The translations under genes and the position numbers were made by a program. Shown piece by piece: positions 22,995 to 34,879 of a DNA stretch of 64,000 bases. The notes under the pieces were generated by a model. That model did not search any database, was not told where the DNA came from, and was given only the letters and a program-made list of their open reading frames with translations. Numbering within the stretch: the stretch's first letter is position 1; each line of letters starts with the position of its first letter. This stretch comes from Vombatus ursinus (taxonomy: Eukaryota > Chordata > Mammalia > Diprotodontia > Vombatidae). Where the stretch lies: NCBI RefSeq assembly GCF_900497805.2, contig NW_020954608.1, forward strand, positions 16,168,868-16,232,867, written 5' to 3'.

Positions 22995-23247
22995 CTTTAG
23001 AGTTTGTGAAATACTTTGCACGTGTAAAGTATTTTTTACTTTACATTTTTACAATACTTTACAAAGTAAACAAAGGTTTATCTCCTTTGTTATTCATGAT
23101 ATGACTGTGAGGTATATGCAATTATTATTTCCAGAGGAAAATGAGGCTTTGAGAGTCAAGTGACAATCTCACAGAGGTTACCACTGGTGGGATTTATTTA
23201 GCTCTTTCTGGCTCCAGTTCCAATTCGCTATCTACTATGTGACACCA
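22995..23247 (-). mobile_element. MIR, full-length type
   Basis: 'gtgaaatactttgcacg', 'gactgtgaggtatatgcaat', 'gaggaaaatgaggctttg', 'tctggctccagttccaatt' and 'ctatctactatgtgacacc' are the antisense long-MIR order. A perfect inverted repeat gtaaagta/tactttac sits at 23024-23044. Confidence 0.75.
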
Positions 23248-23351
23248 GCCAAAGAGGAAATATTCTTCCTTCCTTAAAGAGAGCTTAACAACAACTCTGT
23301 TTGGATAAGTCAAAATATATGTTGATGGATAATTGAGGAAAGGCCGTTTTC

Positions 23352-23582
23352 AGAAGCAGCTAGACAGAGCTGTTGATAGAGCACTGGACTCAGGAACATC
23401 TGAGATCAAACCCCATGTCAGATACTTAATAGCTGTCTGATCCTGAGCAAATCACTTAACTTCTGTTTCGAGATAATAATAGCATCTATGTCCTAGGATG
23501 GCTGTGAAGATAAAATGAGGCATTTGTAGAGCAGTTTGTAAACCTTTAAGCACAATGTAAGTGCTAGCTATTATTATTATTG
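23352..23582 (+). mobile_element. MIR-type CORE-SINE with long tail
   Basis: 'agcagctagacagagctg', 'gatagagcactggactcagg', 'cctgagcaaatcacttaac', 'ggatggctgtgaagataaaa' and 'gtaagtgctagctattatta' give all parts in order. Confidence 0.85.
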
Positions 23583-24038
23583 TCACTGATGCTATCTTAA
23601 AGAATTACAGTTAATGAGTTCATATTCTTTGGCAAAACTGAATACTTAATAATATGTTTTGTTATGGTTTAAAATTCTAGAAGCATAATTTGACAGCAAA
23701 TACCAAACAGACACTAATAAATGTTCCACATAACAGTGAGTGCAATTTTCCCCCTGCCTCTGGCTGCTTAAATTTGAGTGGTCGATATCCAAGTCTAATT
23801 TATTGGAACATGACTACCCCAAACAGGTTTGAATTCAGAGTCTGAGGTAAGCATGAAAATAACTAGTTGGTTGAGTATTCTGACTCAAAAAGAAAATATA
23901 GTTGGTTTCTTTTTAATTTTATTTTGAATATGTCATTAGTGATTTTCTTCTTTACATTATAATCATTCCAATCCTACACTCTTCAGTTGGAATCCTCTAT
24001 TGTGTCAAAGGCAAAAAAAAAGAAAACTAAAACCTCTG
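23583..24038. other. Single-copy DNA
   Basis: Nothing was recognised. It ends at the left edge of duplicated segment B. Confidence 0.4.
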
Positions 24039-24675
24039 ATACAGTGACCACATCTGACCATGTACGTAGTATTCTCTCTCATAGATGTAAGGCAGAACAT
24101 TAATCATTTTCTTGGCTCTGGGCCTTTCATTTTTTTATTTGTTTTGTTTTGTTTTTCCAGTAACACTGAGTCCTTTTTAGTGATTTTTTTCGTTTATATT
24201 GCTCTAGTCATTGTAAATATTGTTCTCTTGCATCATTTTATTTAAACTAGCATCAGTTCATACAAATGTAGCCCGGGTTCTCTGAATTCCTCATATTTGT
24301 CACTGTTTCTAATATCATATTAATTCATCATATTCACAGAACACAGTTGTTGTTGTTTTCCCAGGTATTTCCCAATTCATAGGCAGTCCCTTTGTTTTCA
24401 GTTCTTTGCTACTATAAAGAATGCTGCTATGAATATTTTTCTACATATGTAATCTTCCTTTGATTTTATTGGGCCATATCCCCAGTGTTAAGATAACAAA
24501 GCCAAAGGTTACATTTTGGGAACTTTTGCATAATTCCAAATTAATATTTAGAGTCATTGGATTACTTCCTAGTCCACCAACAGTGTAAATGTGTGGTTGA
24601 CTTTCCAGTCTTTTCGGCATTATTTGTTCTCATTTTTTACATTTTTGCTAATTTGTATAGTGAGAGGTGAAACCT
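24039..24675 (-). mobile_element. Old L1 LINE, 3' end region (contains duplication source segment B)
   Basis: On plus it reads antisense L1: 'gcatcagttcatacaaatg', 'cttgcatc', then 'cagttctttgctactataaa', 'gaatgctgctatgaatattt', 'gggccatatccccagtg', 'cataattccaaatt', 'caccaacagtgtaaatg', 'agtgagaggtgaaacctc'. This is the marsupial L1 3' region just after ORF2. It is truncated at both ends and old. Bases 24039-24364 are segment B, copied to 20492-20815. Confidence 0.85.
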
Positions 24676-25609
24676 CTTATAGTAAATTTAAAGAAAAGGT
24701 CATTAACTTTTTTTTTCTTATATGTGTTTAGTTTGAAAGAAATGTTATAAATACATGAAAAGGGACAGAGCATTTTCCATGTTCTCCTTTCAGTTTTGAA
24801 CTAATAGTTGATGTCCATAGCTTTTTCATTGTATAAATAATGTCAATTTAAAAAAAAAACTATATACTTCCAATAACCCTTGTTTTATTGCTGGGGAATT
24901 CTGAGTATATTTAATGAATTACTTTCTTTAAAAAAATCTCAATCTGATGAAATTTATGGGAAAGATATGAACAAGGGTACTATTAAGAAGGAGGATATTT
25001 CTTTTTCTGTTAAAAGGTTCAAGGGAACTTGAACTATTCGGAGTCCACAATTTAGAAACTGAGGGCCAAATCTAGCTCATATTTTGTTTGGATGGTCCCT
25101 AAAGCAATTCCAAATCTAATTTTCCATGAACCTGTGACTTTACAAAGTTGTTAATTACATCAGTAAATGTATGAGTAGTGAGGAAGAAGACTAATTGCAA
25201 CTGTTTTTTTTTTTTTACCTCAACACTGAAAGGATTGGAATCTTATGTACATTAGAATACATAAACAGTTAACATAAGATTTTTGAGTTTTCTTGTGTTG
25301 GGGTTTTAATTTTTCTCTCCTTTGGCCAGACCTGTGATTTAACATACATAGTGGATGATGCAAATCTGCAGCTCCTTCTGCAATTTTGACTTTTAGAGCT
25401 GCTTGAGGCACTGAGATACTGATATTACCACCATCAGTATTAATATTTATTATTACTAATGTTAATGATAATATTAATATCAAACTTAATATTTGGGTGG
25501 CTCTGAGGGAATGCATTAAATTGTGTAACTTAAAAGCTTTAAGATTCCTATAATAGGACTAATTATACCTATGTAAAAACAAATCTACTACTTCAAATTT
25601 CATTTCATA
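24676..25609. other. Single-copy AT-rich DNA
   Basis: No family was recognised. A minus-strand 98-codon frame (25220-25516) is unsupported. Confidence 0.4.
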
Positions 25610-26931
25610 TAATGACTGATCAAAAAAACAGAGCTGATGTACTTATGTACAGAGTATTAACATTTCTGTTTATTGTTCATACTTTTTTGCTTTTAGCTCT
25701 CCAGAGCTTGTCTACATTGAACCTCATGTTGCCATTTTTCCCCAGATGGGACAAACTCTGTTTTTCTAATTCCAGGGCAAAATTGTCTGACAAAAGATTT
25801 TGATGGCAAAGGTAAGCATAATCCTGAATGAAAAGACTGGACATTTAATGAATTGTCAGACTTGAAGGACCTTTTTGAAAAAAACAAACAAACCAACCTG
25901 AAGATTGGACATACAAGAACCAAGAAAAATATAAGGTACACACCAAAGACTAATTATAAGGGACTCAATCAGGACAGATTATTTAACTTTCATGTTTGTA
26001 AAATGTAAAACATATGTCTAAGATTGTTATTAGTAATTAGTTTGTTTATAAGAAAGACTGAGATAGACCTGAGTATGATATAATTTTTAAAAGTAAAACT
26101 GTTTAGGAATAGCTAGAAAGAGTAATTTTCTTATACAAATTAGGTGTGAGAGGAAGAGCTGACACAGAGGAATTAGATTGGGGAGGAGGGCTGTTAGTTC
26201 TGGAAACCTAGTTTCATTGGGAAAGGATTCAAGAGGGAATAATACATCTATACCTACAAGAGTATAAATGTCTTTTAAAATCAGAAATAAATAAAATGCT
26301 AAAGGGATAGGGAGAGAGGAGAGGATAAGGAAGGGATCTCTAGAAAGGAGAGTGAGGGAATAGGTCAAAGGTGGGTACATAAGGGTGTTTAGATTTATGG
26401 GAATGGAAGAATAAGGGAGGGAGCCTTGGAAGGGAGGTAGGTCAAGTAATACAAGGGCAAGGTAGCAGGTAGAAGTAAAGTAAAGCAGTCAGGAGGGATA
26501 TGAAATAAGAGACATGCAAAAAACATTAAAAAAAAGATCAAGAGTAGAATTTGTTAGGGAAAGTATATGTCTATGTATGTGTGTATGTATATATGTATCT
26601 ATACATGTATATGTATAGATCTAAAAATATATCTGTGCTTAATTGTAGCCTTCTGGGGGTAAGAAAGGGGAGGAAGGATGAAGTAAAAATGCATAGCAGA
26701 GAATAAAAGAAAACTTACACAGAAGCAAAAAGAAAAAGACGGACAGCTCTCAACACAATGCATAGTATTTATTATATAGGCTTTATTGAAATGGATATTT
26801 TTTGCTGTATATTTTGAATCCTCTCATATTCTGCTGTGTAAATGACATGCTTTTTTTTCTTATTTTGTATTTAACTTTATTATACATACATATATATAGA
26901 ATAAAAATTAAAAAAATAAATATTTTGATAT
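25610..26931 (+). mobile_element. LINE-like 3' region of unassigned family
   Basis: The plus strand is strikingly purine-rich from about 26100 to 26560 ('gggagagaggagaggataag', 'aataagggagggagcc'), then 'gtagccttctgggggtaag', 'catattctgctgtgtaaatg', and it ends in an A-rich tail (26905-26931) after a 'tatatatagaataaaa' stretch. This layout resembles the G/A-rich 3' UTR of a marsupial LINE. I cannot tell L1 from RTE, and the 5' limit is a guess. No coding frame is kept. Confidence 0.45.
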
Positions 26932-29237
26932 GCACCAATCATTCCAGGTCCAAGACACTGGGATGTTAATGATAACCTAGTTAGTCAAATACACCCTAGG
27001 ACAGGGCTCATGGCCTAGACAAGTTAAACATCTGAATGTGAGTTAATTCAGTTTTCAAGGGACAACTGTTCAAATGCTGAGTTAGCTTATCCTTATTTTG
27101 CCTTCTTCATCTTGCTTCCTACCATCAATTGCTAATTAGCCCACCATCAGAATCAAGGCAATAGAAATGTGAAAGACTGGCAGAAATCTGTTACCTTCTG
27201 GCAAAAGTTTGATGGAGATACTAGTAAATATCACTGACAGTGTGAATGTGGATAAAACTATGGATTTATTTTATCCAATCAAAGTAATTTATCCTTAGCT
27301 GAAGAGGTACAAAACAATTACATGTCTCATAATTTATTTAAAAATATAATTGCTTAGTAAATCAAATTATTAGAAAATCATGATCAGGAAAGGAGGGAGG
27401 TCAGTTGTAGAGCAACAATAAGGTACAACAGATATAACAGAAAGACAGTACGAGTATTGTACTGGTGCTCAAACAAATCTACATGGACAAAGTCACCTTC
27501 TGTGTTGGGTAGATTCTCTGATGGATGATTAATGGGAGGCTATGGCTAAAGAGGAAAAAAAATCTCATAGGATAGTAAGGCATAGATGGATTTTAGCATG
27601 TACACTGGTAACTCTACCCATATCAATGAGATTATAGACCAATTGAAATAATGAAAATTATTTTCTGGACTGAGGATAGAATCACAGGCTGTTATGTCAT
27701 TGGACAGAATCAGTAGGTTACTAGTTTTTTCATGAGAAGAAAATGAAAATGTCTTAGGTAATTTGCTTAGGTATTAATGCCTCAGAACTAAAATTTTCAA
27801 AATATTTCCTTTTCAAAATAAGAAATGACTACATAATATATCTTGTAGATAACTCAAGAAATTAAGACATTCACTTAATCTGAAATGATCCACAGATGTT
27901 CCAATTTGTACTGCTTTTGGAACCAGATTTTTATATCATTTATAAATGTTTAACAAATACAATGGTAAGTCCTCCTTTATCCCCCACTTTTCAAATTAGT
28001 GAAAGAAGCTTCATTTCTCACTGGAGTATAGTATATTCTGAGTATTCAGTAGAAGCACAGGCTTCAGTTTTTTTTTTTTTTAATTTGTATTTTTTGCCAA
28101 CAACCAATAGCCGTATCACTTAGGGAAACTTGGGCCATACTCCCATCTGTTAGATAATTCTGCTTGAGGTATATGCCAATGATTAGTTAGCAGAAAACTT
28201 GTTCACCCTTCAAAAAAGTTTCAGAACTACATAACCTTCAAATTCCACTGGGCATCAAATGAGAGAAAACATAATACAAAGTTTACCTCCAAACCTTTTT
28301 CTGTGAAGAATTTCCCCAAACTGGAAGGTCATTTGGACTATAGAATCAAAGAGCAACTTACTAACTGAACCCGAAATTCCCATATATTGGTCACTGGGAA
28401 ATAACTCCCAGTACAAAGGATAAAATGGCCTTTGAAAATTGGGCCTACAACCTAACAAAAATGATTTCTGAGCCTGAATAAGTTTTATGACTCTATCTGC
28501 ACATTAATGCCAAAAGATGCCTTCATCTGAATGCCGTAATGTGCAAAATCTAATCCCAAAGGAAAATAATATCCTAAATCATAGCTAAAATTTAATTAGA
28601 GTTTATTGTCAAAGTTGGAAAAAGTACCCTAAGACATCTTACATAACTATAGTTTTAGTTTAAATGATTATGTTAGTCTTTGAATGAGGATGGTTGAATT
28701 TCTGTTAATAATTATATTGTCACTGACAGTATCTTTTTAAAATCTGAAATTTTCAGGTTATTTAAATAGAAACAAAAAATCATTTTGTACTATAGCCCCC
28801 AAACTTCATCTTTTAGCTATATGAAGTGCCAATCTCTTCCTAAAACTGCCAGTTTATTCTTTGTAGTCACCCAAGATTAAATAAAATGTTCATATGTTCA
28901 CGGGAAAGGAAAAGTGAGTGAGATAATCCTTATCTTGGTAGTTGAAAGATTAAATAAGGGAGGAAAAAGCCCTCCCAACAATTAGAGGTGTCCAAAACTA
29001 GAAATAACTATTTGGGAGGTTACTAGGGTCGCTATTAGTAGGTGTGTTCAGGTGGAGACTACATAACCACTGGATATTTGAATGAGATTTATTACTTCAA
29101 GTAGGGACTGAGTTATTTGCCCAAAATTGACATATGAAGAGTACAATACATAAGTACATAAGTGTACAAAAATATGGTTTATAACTTTTTCTAAATTCTG
29201 CTTTCGGACTGCTTGCTTGGTATCCAACCTTTTAAAG
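26932..29237. other. Long single-copy stretch
   Basis: For 2.3 kb I recognise no SINE, LINE, LTR or RNA. Open frames are 67-75 codons, as expected by chance. A few short duplications of 'gaaatg'-type words mean nothing. Confidence 0.4.
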
Positions 29238-29249
29238 AATGATGCCTCA

Positions 29250-29398
29250 AGGGGCAGCTAGGTGACACAGTGGATAGAGTACCAGACCTGAAGTCAGGAG
29301 GATCTGAGTTCAAATGTGGCCTCAGACCAAACACTTGACACTTACGAGCTGTGTGACCCTGGGCAAGTCACTTAACCCCAATTGCCAAAAAAAAAAAT
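29250..29398 (+). mobile_element. WSINE1-like CORE-SINE, young, perfect target duplications
   Basis: A complete element from 'aggggcagctaggtgacac' to 'aaccccaattgcc' plus A-tail. The duplications aatgatgcctca at 29238-29249 and 29399-29410 are identical over 12 bp. With the clean sequence this makes it one of the most recent insertions in the window. Confidence 0.96.
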
Positions 29399-29663
29399 AA
29401 TGATGCCTCAGGGCTTAGATTGTGCCATGACAGGATTAGACTGTCCTAGAGATCATCTGGATCTTTGCTTGGAATGAATCAGCAATCATTTCTGCATTTT
29501 TAAATTCTATATATCGTCTGATATAATACCAATTTGATCACTATGGTTCTGAGGAACAGCTGAATTCTATTCAACATTTTTATTATCAACTTCGAAAGGT
29601 GCATGGATTGTACTACTCCATGTGACCCATTATGCTCCGTGAGCAAAGTTCATGGATGGATGG

Positions 29664-29666
<3 letters not shown>

Positions 29667-29700
<34 letters not shown>
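29667..29700. repeat. (TA)n microsatellite
   Basis: About 16 TA units preceded by 'ggatggatggata', a short GGAT tetranucleotide run. Confidence 0.95.
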
Positions 29701-29701
<1 letters not shown>

Positions 29702-30355
29702 GGAATAAAGACAAAAGTAGGAGCAAGTCTAGGTAGAAAGATGGCAAGTTTGATTGGAACACACTGAGTTTAAAGTGATGGTTGGACTTTCAAGTAGGAA
29801 TATTCTATTTATAGAAATATGGATCTGGAGTTTGGAGGTGAGGGAAGAACTGCCAGTAACCTTCACAGAGGTGGTAGCTAAGCTGCATGAGTTAATGAGG
29901 ATGACAAAGAAAAGAATGTAGAGGAAAGAGAGACCAGGGATCAGGATAGAACCTTGAAAGCTAACTGTATTAATCACAAAACATGCATGTGGAATTAATC
30001 AGAAATATAGCTTCTAGACATTCTGGAATTCTTCTTAAAGACATAAAGAAAGAAAGAACAGACAAAAGGAAAGATAACCATTTGTTCTGTTTCAAAAAGA
30101 ATGTTGGAAACCAATTTTAAAATTTGGTTGGTAGGAGGCATAAACATAAGATAATCCAAGGGAGCTTTAGTACGAAGCATCATGGGAAAATAGACCGCAT
30201 ACTGGCCCTGTGTTCTAGTTTCACTTCTCCCATCAACATCCTGCTAGAGTTTGAAAAGAAGTTTTGAGATCATTTAGTACAAACTTTTAATTTTTATATA
30301 GGAATCTGAAGACAAGCCAAAACAATACATCATTTACAAAAATTAGATCCCTTGA
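29701..30355. other. Single-copy DNA, purine-rich on plus
   Basis: 'gaagacaaag'-type purine words and a short 'aaagaaagaaag' run near 30045. No gene. The segment 29700-29960 has an L2-antisense feel (G/A-rich), but I could not match it. Confidence 0.35.
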
Positions 30356-30357
30356 GG

Positions 30358-30465
30358 CATAGTTTTTAAAGAAATAGTCTTGAAGCCAGGTTTTAAGACT
30401 ACTTCTGACACATAGGTGAGCCTGGGCAAGTGAACCTCTCTATGATTTCAAGTCTAGACAACTTT
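30358..30465 (+). mobile_element. MIR fragment
   Basis: 'agtcttgaagccaggtttta', 'cacataggtgagcctgggc' and 'aagtgaacctctctatg' fit a decayed MIR core. Confidence 0.5.
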
Positions 30466-30894
30466 CTGTGACTGTACACTGCAGAGAAAGAGTTGACTGC
30501 ATTGATCTCTGTGTCAGTGCAATCACAGGACCAATAACTATTTCAATTCCCTTATAAAAATTCTTCACATCCTACAATTATATGAACATTAAGACTACAA
30601 CTATTTTGTCCTTTATAATCACACGTCCCCATTCTCTACATTTGTAGAAATAAAAAAAAAAACATTACTTTTTTCAGGCATTCTACAATAGAGCTAGGGA
30701 ACATAAAACATATAATTCCAGTCATGACCAACCTAATCCCACTATATTTTCATCAAGACAGAGAGGTCAAGGAAGGTTTATCTCATTGTTACTATAATTG
30801 CTCAATATTACAGTGACATGCAAGAAATCATATAAATAGACAATCAAAACCAGGACAGAGTCTGTTGTCAGAATTTTGCAATATAGTAAGAAAA

Positions 30895-31130
30895 TACTAG
30901 GCTAGGAGTATAAGAAAACCTAAGATCTTATTCCAACTGTGCTATTTAGCAGGTGTGTGGCTTTAGGCTTATCACTTAAGGCCTCAGTTTCCTGATCTGT
31001 AAAATAGGAATAATAATAATAATAATTATAATTATAATAGCTTTTATGTCTCTTTTGAAGGGCTGTTGTGAAAGTCTTTGTGAAAATACTTTGACAATTG
31101 TCAAGTACTCCACATGTGTAAGATATTGTT
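30895..31130 (+). mobile_element. MIR with (TAA)n expansion
   Basis: 'aaacctaagatcttattcc', 'aggtgtgtggctttaggc', 'ctcagtttcctgatctgtaa' (a MIR hallmark) and 'ggctgttgtgaaagt'. A TAA/TTA run at 31009-31039 grew inside it. Confidence 0.8.
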
Positions 31131-31639
31131 GTAACGACAAACCTCCCAAGATTAGATAGTCCACATGATCTTATTAAGCCTATTTTACATCCTGTTCAGT
31201 CATCGAGGTAGGATAAATTAATTTTTACTGTCTTCACAGTCAATGACTACTTGTAGGCACATAGTCATCGTATAACTATTGTTAATGGTGGTGTCATAGT
31301 TAAAGGAAAACACTATCTCTGTCATCATTCATATAGGTAATGGAAGTGAGAAAGAACACATATACTTTCAGCAGGAATATGGGATTTAAATGCAGCATGT
31401 CACGGAGAACAAAAATAGACATTATATACTGAGCAAGAAAAAAAGGAGGTGTTTTTTTTTCCCCCTAGATATAGAGTGTAAAGGTAAAATTGAGACTACT
31501 GTGATTTTATCTTGGCACTCCATCTCATGGACACTGCCATGCTAATAAGTTAATTTGTATTTACCTATCGCTTTGTTTTTGAAGCTTGCATTGCCATTCT
31601 AAATGAATTGCAGACCTTAAAGAAGGTTATCATTGCGTG
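31131..31639. other. Single-copy DNA
   Basis: Nothing was recognised. Confidence 0.4.
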
Positions 31640-31752
31640 GGATTTCATAATAACTTATATTGACATGTTCTTCTAAAGTGCTTTCATTTATATTATCTCA
31701 TCTGATACTCACAGCAACCCAAGGAGGTAGATAGAGTAGGTAATATCTTAAA
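31640..31752 (-). mobile_element. MIR 3' portion
   Basis: 'aagtgctttcatttatatta', then 'tctcatctgatactcacagc' and 'aaggaggtagatagag', match antisense MIR ('gtgctttacat...tctcatttgatcctcacaac'). Confidence 0.65.
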
Positions 31753-31844
31753 ATCTCCCCCAATGCACCAAAAATATTCCTGTATACAAAGTGAGCTAGC
31801 AAATGACAATATACAGGATATGAAAATCTGATATCAAAGAACCA

Positions 31845-31973
31845 TAGAATGTGAAAGCAGAATATGTTATAGCTCTTATACCCATTCTAGTCTTCTTATC
31901 TTATAGATAACAGAAGGAGAAGCTTATAAAAGGTACTTGTCCAAGGACACACACAGAGTTAAAAGAAATCTCA
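31845..31973 (-). mobile_element. MIR, first part, split by an L1-derived insertion
   Basis: 'agaaccatagaatgtgaaag', 'cttatagataacagaagg', 'ggtacttgtccaaggacaca' are antisense MIR. The rest of the MIR ('attagcagccaggtctccc') follows the insertion at 32396-32430. Confidence 0.7.
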
Positions 31974-32381
31974 GGGGCAGAGCCAAGATGGTGAAGTAAA
32001 AGCAGTGGCTTGTTTGAGTTTTCCCCCAAACCCATCCAAATACCTATAAAAATGACTCTCAACAAATTCTAAAGCCGCAGAACCCACAAAAAGACAGAAT
32101 GAAACAAGTTTCCAGCCTAAGACAACCTGGACGGTTGACAGGAAAGATCCCCCAGGCTGGGAGAGGAGTGCAGTTCAGCATTTGCCACGCAGGCAAAGAC
32201 CAGGCCTCAGTGAACCTGAAGGGGAGAGGTGATAGAAAGGAGGGTAGATTGGGGGAAAGGGTATTCAGAATGTACACTGTCTTGGGGTGGAATGAGGGGA
32301 AAGATGGGGAGAAAATTTGGAACTCAAAATCTTGTGGAAGTGAATGTTGAAAACTAAAAGTAAATAAATCAATTTTAAACT
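31974..32381 (+). mobile_element. L1-derived element: 5' end joined to 3' end
   Basis: It begins with the marsupial L1 5' terminus 'ggggcagagccaagatgg', then 'cccccaaacccatccaaa', 'atgactctcaacaaattc', 'gacagaatgaaacaagtt'. About 230 bp in, it passes straight into the L1 3' terminus: 'gattgggggaaaggg', 'agatggggagaaaatttg', 'actcaaaatcttgtgg', 'gaaaactaaaagtaaataaa'. Both ORFs are absent. The flanking duplications aaagaaatctcagg (31962-31975) and aaagaaatcttagg (32382-32395) show that both termini are true insertion ends. The 83-codon frame inside is not an L1 protein. Confidence 0.88.
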
Positions 32382-32395
32382 AAAGAAATCTTAGG

Positions 32396-32430
32396 ATTAG
32401 CAGCCAGGTCTCCCAATTCAAGGTAGCTTT
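32396..32430 (-). mobile_element. MIR, remaining part
   Basis: 'attagcagccaggtctccc' and 'aattcaaggtagc' continue the MIR interrupted at 31974. Confidence 0.55.
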
Positions 32431-34658
32431 TTTTTAAAGACTATATGATATTGCCTCTCAACTTCAAGTTATGAGTCCATTTTCACTCAGTCCTATAAGA
32501 ACAGTAGTTCTTGTGGTTGGCTACTTCCCTTTCTTAGTTCTCCCTCTTTCCTATCCCTTTTTTCCTCCACCCTTACCTTCCAAGTTCTTGAAGCAAGCTC
32601 ACAGGGGGATAAAGACAGATTTTCAGACACATATACCTGACGTATATCAGGTATTCAGACACATATATCCTTAACGTGGATTAAACCTGAATATAATAAT
32701 ATAATATTAAATCTGAATATAATAATATAATTTTAAAGAAAGGAATGTTCCCAATGTCAGTGGCTTGGAACAGAGCTACGTACATCCTGCCCTAGAAGCA
32801 GCTCTGTACAGTAGTTCAGAAATTAAAATTTAGGATCTGTTATGATGGGAATAGTGAGGCATATCCTTTACTAACCTATGTTGCAACCCTCCTACTTGGA
32901 GCTACCACCATCTACCACCTTCCCTCCATTTCCATAGAGTAATACGTGGAATTTCTCTTAAAACCTAATTGTTCCATATGCCTTATGATCTTGCTCTCAT
33001 AAGTGTTAATATAGTTTCCTGGCATTCTGTCCAAAAACATTACCCACCAAAAAATCTGCCATTGTGTTCTGGGGTTATGTATTGTAGAGTTTTAGGTTAT
33101 TTTTAGATTTCAAAAGGCTCTAGCAAGAGTTTGCTGTGCTTTAATATTTTATTGGAAGCTACTGTTAAATCTGCCCAGGAAAAGAGAAATTTTTTTTGGC
33201 TTCCTTTTTGTGTTGGATGGCCTTCACTTACTATTAGCAACACACAACTGCACCATCTCCATGACTACCAGCCCAAATACCTTGCTTTCCTCATTTAATT
33301 GATGAGTTTATAATTCTTAACTGTCACACACCTTGCTATCTCAGTCACTGCTTTAATTTGATGATCAATATAGACCTTTATGTAATACCAGCAATAAACA
33401 CGGATAATGCTCAACACAGACATGACTGTTTCATTTAGAAAAAAAAAAAAGGATTAATCTTGACTTGGTCGTTCACTCTCTCTAATAAGACCACTTTGCA
33501 ATGGTACCACTAACCATTCTATTTTGTGTCCTGTAGGCACACCAAAAGATTTCTAACTCCTTGACTAAGGTGCATAGAACTAAATTGTTTTTAATGAATT
33601 AAATGTATGAGAGAAAATAAGAGAAACATTTTATTTTGAATAAATCATAGACATTTTTACTCATTGTCAGAAAAATGTGAATTTTAATATGAAGTCTTAA
33701 ATATTCAACTGACTTCTTCCTTGCATTGTACTGAAGGACATTTAGATAGTGAAGCTAAGTGCCAGCTCAACACTCCTCCATTTTGAAAACTCCCTTCCAT
33801 TAGGTAATCATAAGTAGCTGTTCTGCTTTTTGTGTGCCCAGTAAAGTATTACCAAACTATAAAACAGTTGCTATATTTTAAAGCTATAAAATATAGCTAA
33901 TGATCCTAATAAGATCTTAGTATACCTTTCTTTACAACTGCCTGCTCTTTCTCCCTTCCTTCATCAACCACAAGATGTCCCAATTTTGGAACTCAGGAAA
34001 ATCTGGAGCCCAATAAGAACCTTGCTAACCAAATGCCCCAATATGAAATGGCACTCTTCTTTCCACTTCTTACTAATGTGCAATATCATTCATTGTCCTA
34101 GAGTCAATTTGAGTAGCTTAAATGAAGCTATCTCCCAATCAAGCTGGTTTTTCTGACAGGTCTTGGTTAGGAATAGATTCCAACTTGCTTAATATTCTAT
34201 GATAAGGTACAATCTACTAATCTTAGGCAATCTGACCTGCCAACAAGAGAAGGTATCTTTATATCACCATACAATGTCACAATGTGACATTGAACTCTAT
34301 TTTAATCACAATTAATATTTGGTAAGAATGAATGCTTTCTATAAATTCCTTTAAAAATGTGTATACTTTGTAAAAGATTCCAAATCTGGTATAGAGACCT
34401 AGAACCTAAAGTCATAATAACACCAAATGATAGCATCCTTATTTTTTTATTCTCTTTTTTACTAATCATGATAATTATCTCTAAATAACTCCTGATACCA
34501 CTTCTTAAATCCAATGTTTCTATTTTTGTAACTTCCCATAGAAAAAGAAGCTTGAAAGTTAGGTTTTTTGGGAGCAAAGTTGGGCATATCCTAGATAAAT
34601 TTACGTGATACTGTTGTCTTTGTCAGAGTGATCTCAGAGCCTTGGTCATTGGTAGAAG
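32431..34658. other. Long single-copy stretch with small inverted and tandem repeats
   Basis: No mobile element or gene was recognised in 2.2 kb. Small structures: inverted repeat atacctga/tcaggtat at 32632-32653, a 27-bp tandem duplication of 'ctgaatataataatataa' type at 32687-32737, and a perfect 9-bp inverted repeat caatgtcac/gtgacattg at 34272-34292. Confidence 0.45.
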
Positions 34659-34674
34659 ATATATATACATATAC

Positions 34675-34709
<35 letters not shown>

Positions 34710-34826
34710 CACATACATATATATGTATGTATGTGTGTGTGTATATGTGTATATATGTATATATATATACACATATTTGTGTGTATATGTATATACATGT
34801 ACATGTGTGTATATAAATATATATAC
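34659..34826. repeat. Compound TA/CA/TG/ATGT low-complexity tract
   Basis: 168 bp of alternating purine-pyrimidine sequence (AC, AT, TG, ATGT runs). It gives several false Tyr-Ile-His open frames on both strands. Confidence 0.95.
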
Positions 34827-34879
34827 TTGACAGAGGGATTTTAAGACATGATTTCTGATGGGATGGTGGGAGAGGGAAC

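Noticed and set aside
22227-24038. DNA transposon as the 1.8-kb interval between segments A and B
   Set aside because: A TA could be read on both sides, but the interval has no inverted ends, and the MIR at 20.29 kb shows the fused copy to be the derived one.
20291-24364. Retrocopy of a spliced transcript as the cause of the A+B fusion
   Set aside because: No GT-AG pair at the middle join on either strand, no A-tail and no target duplication; microhomology at the joins fits better.
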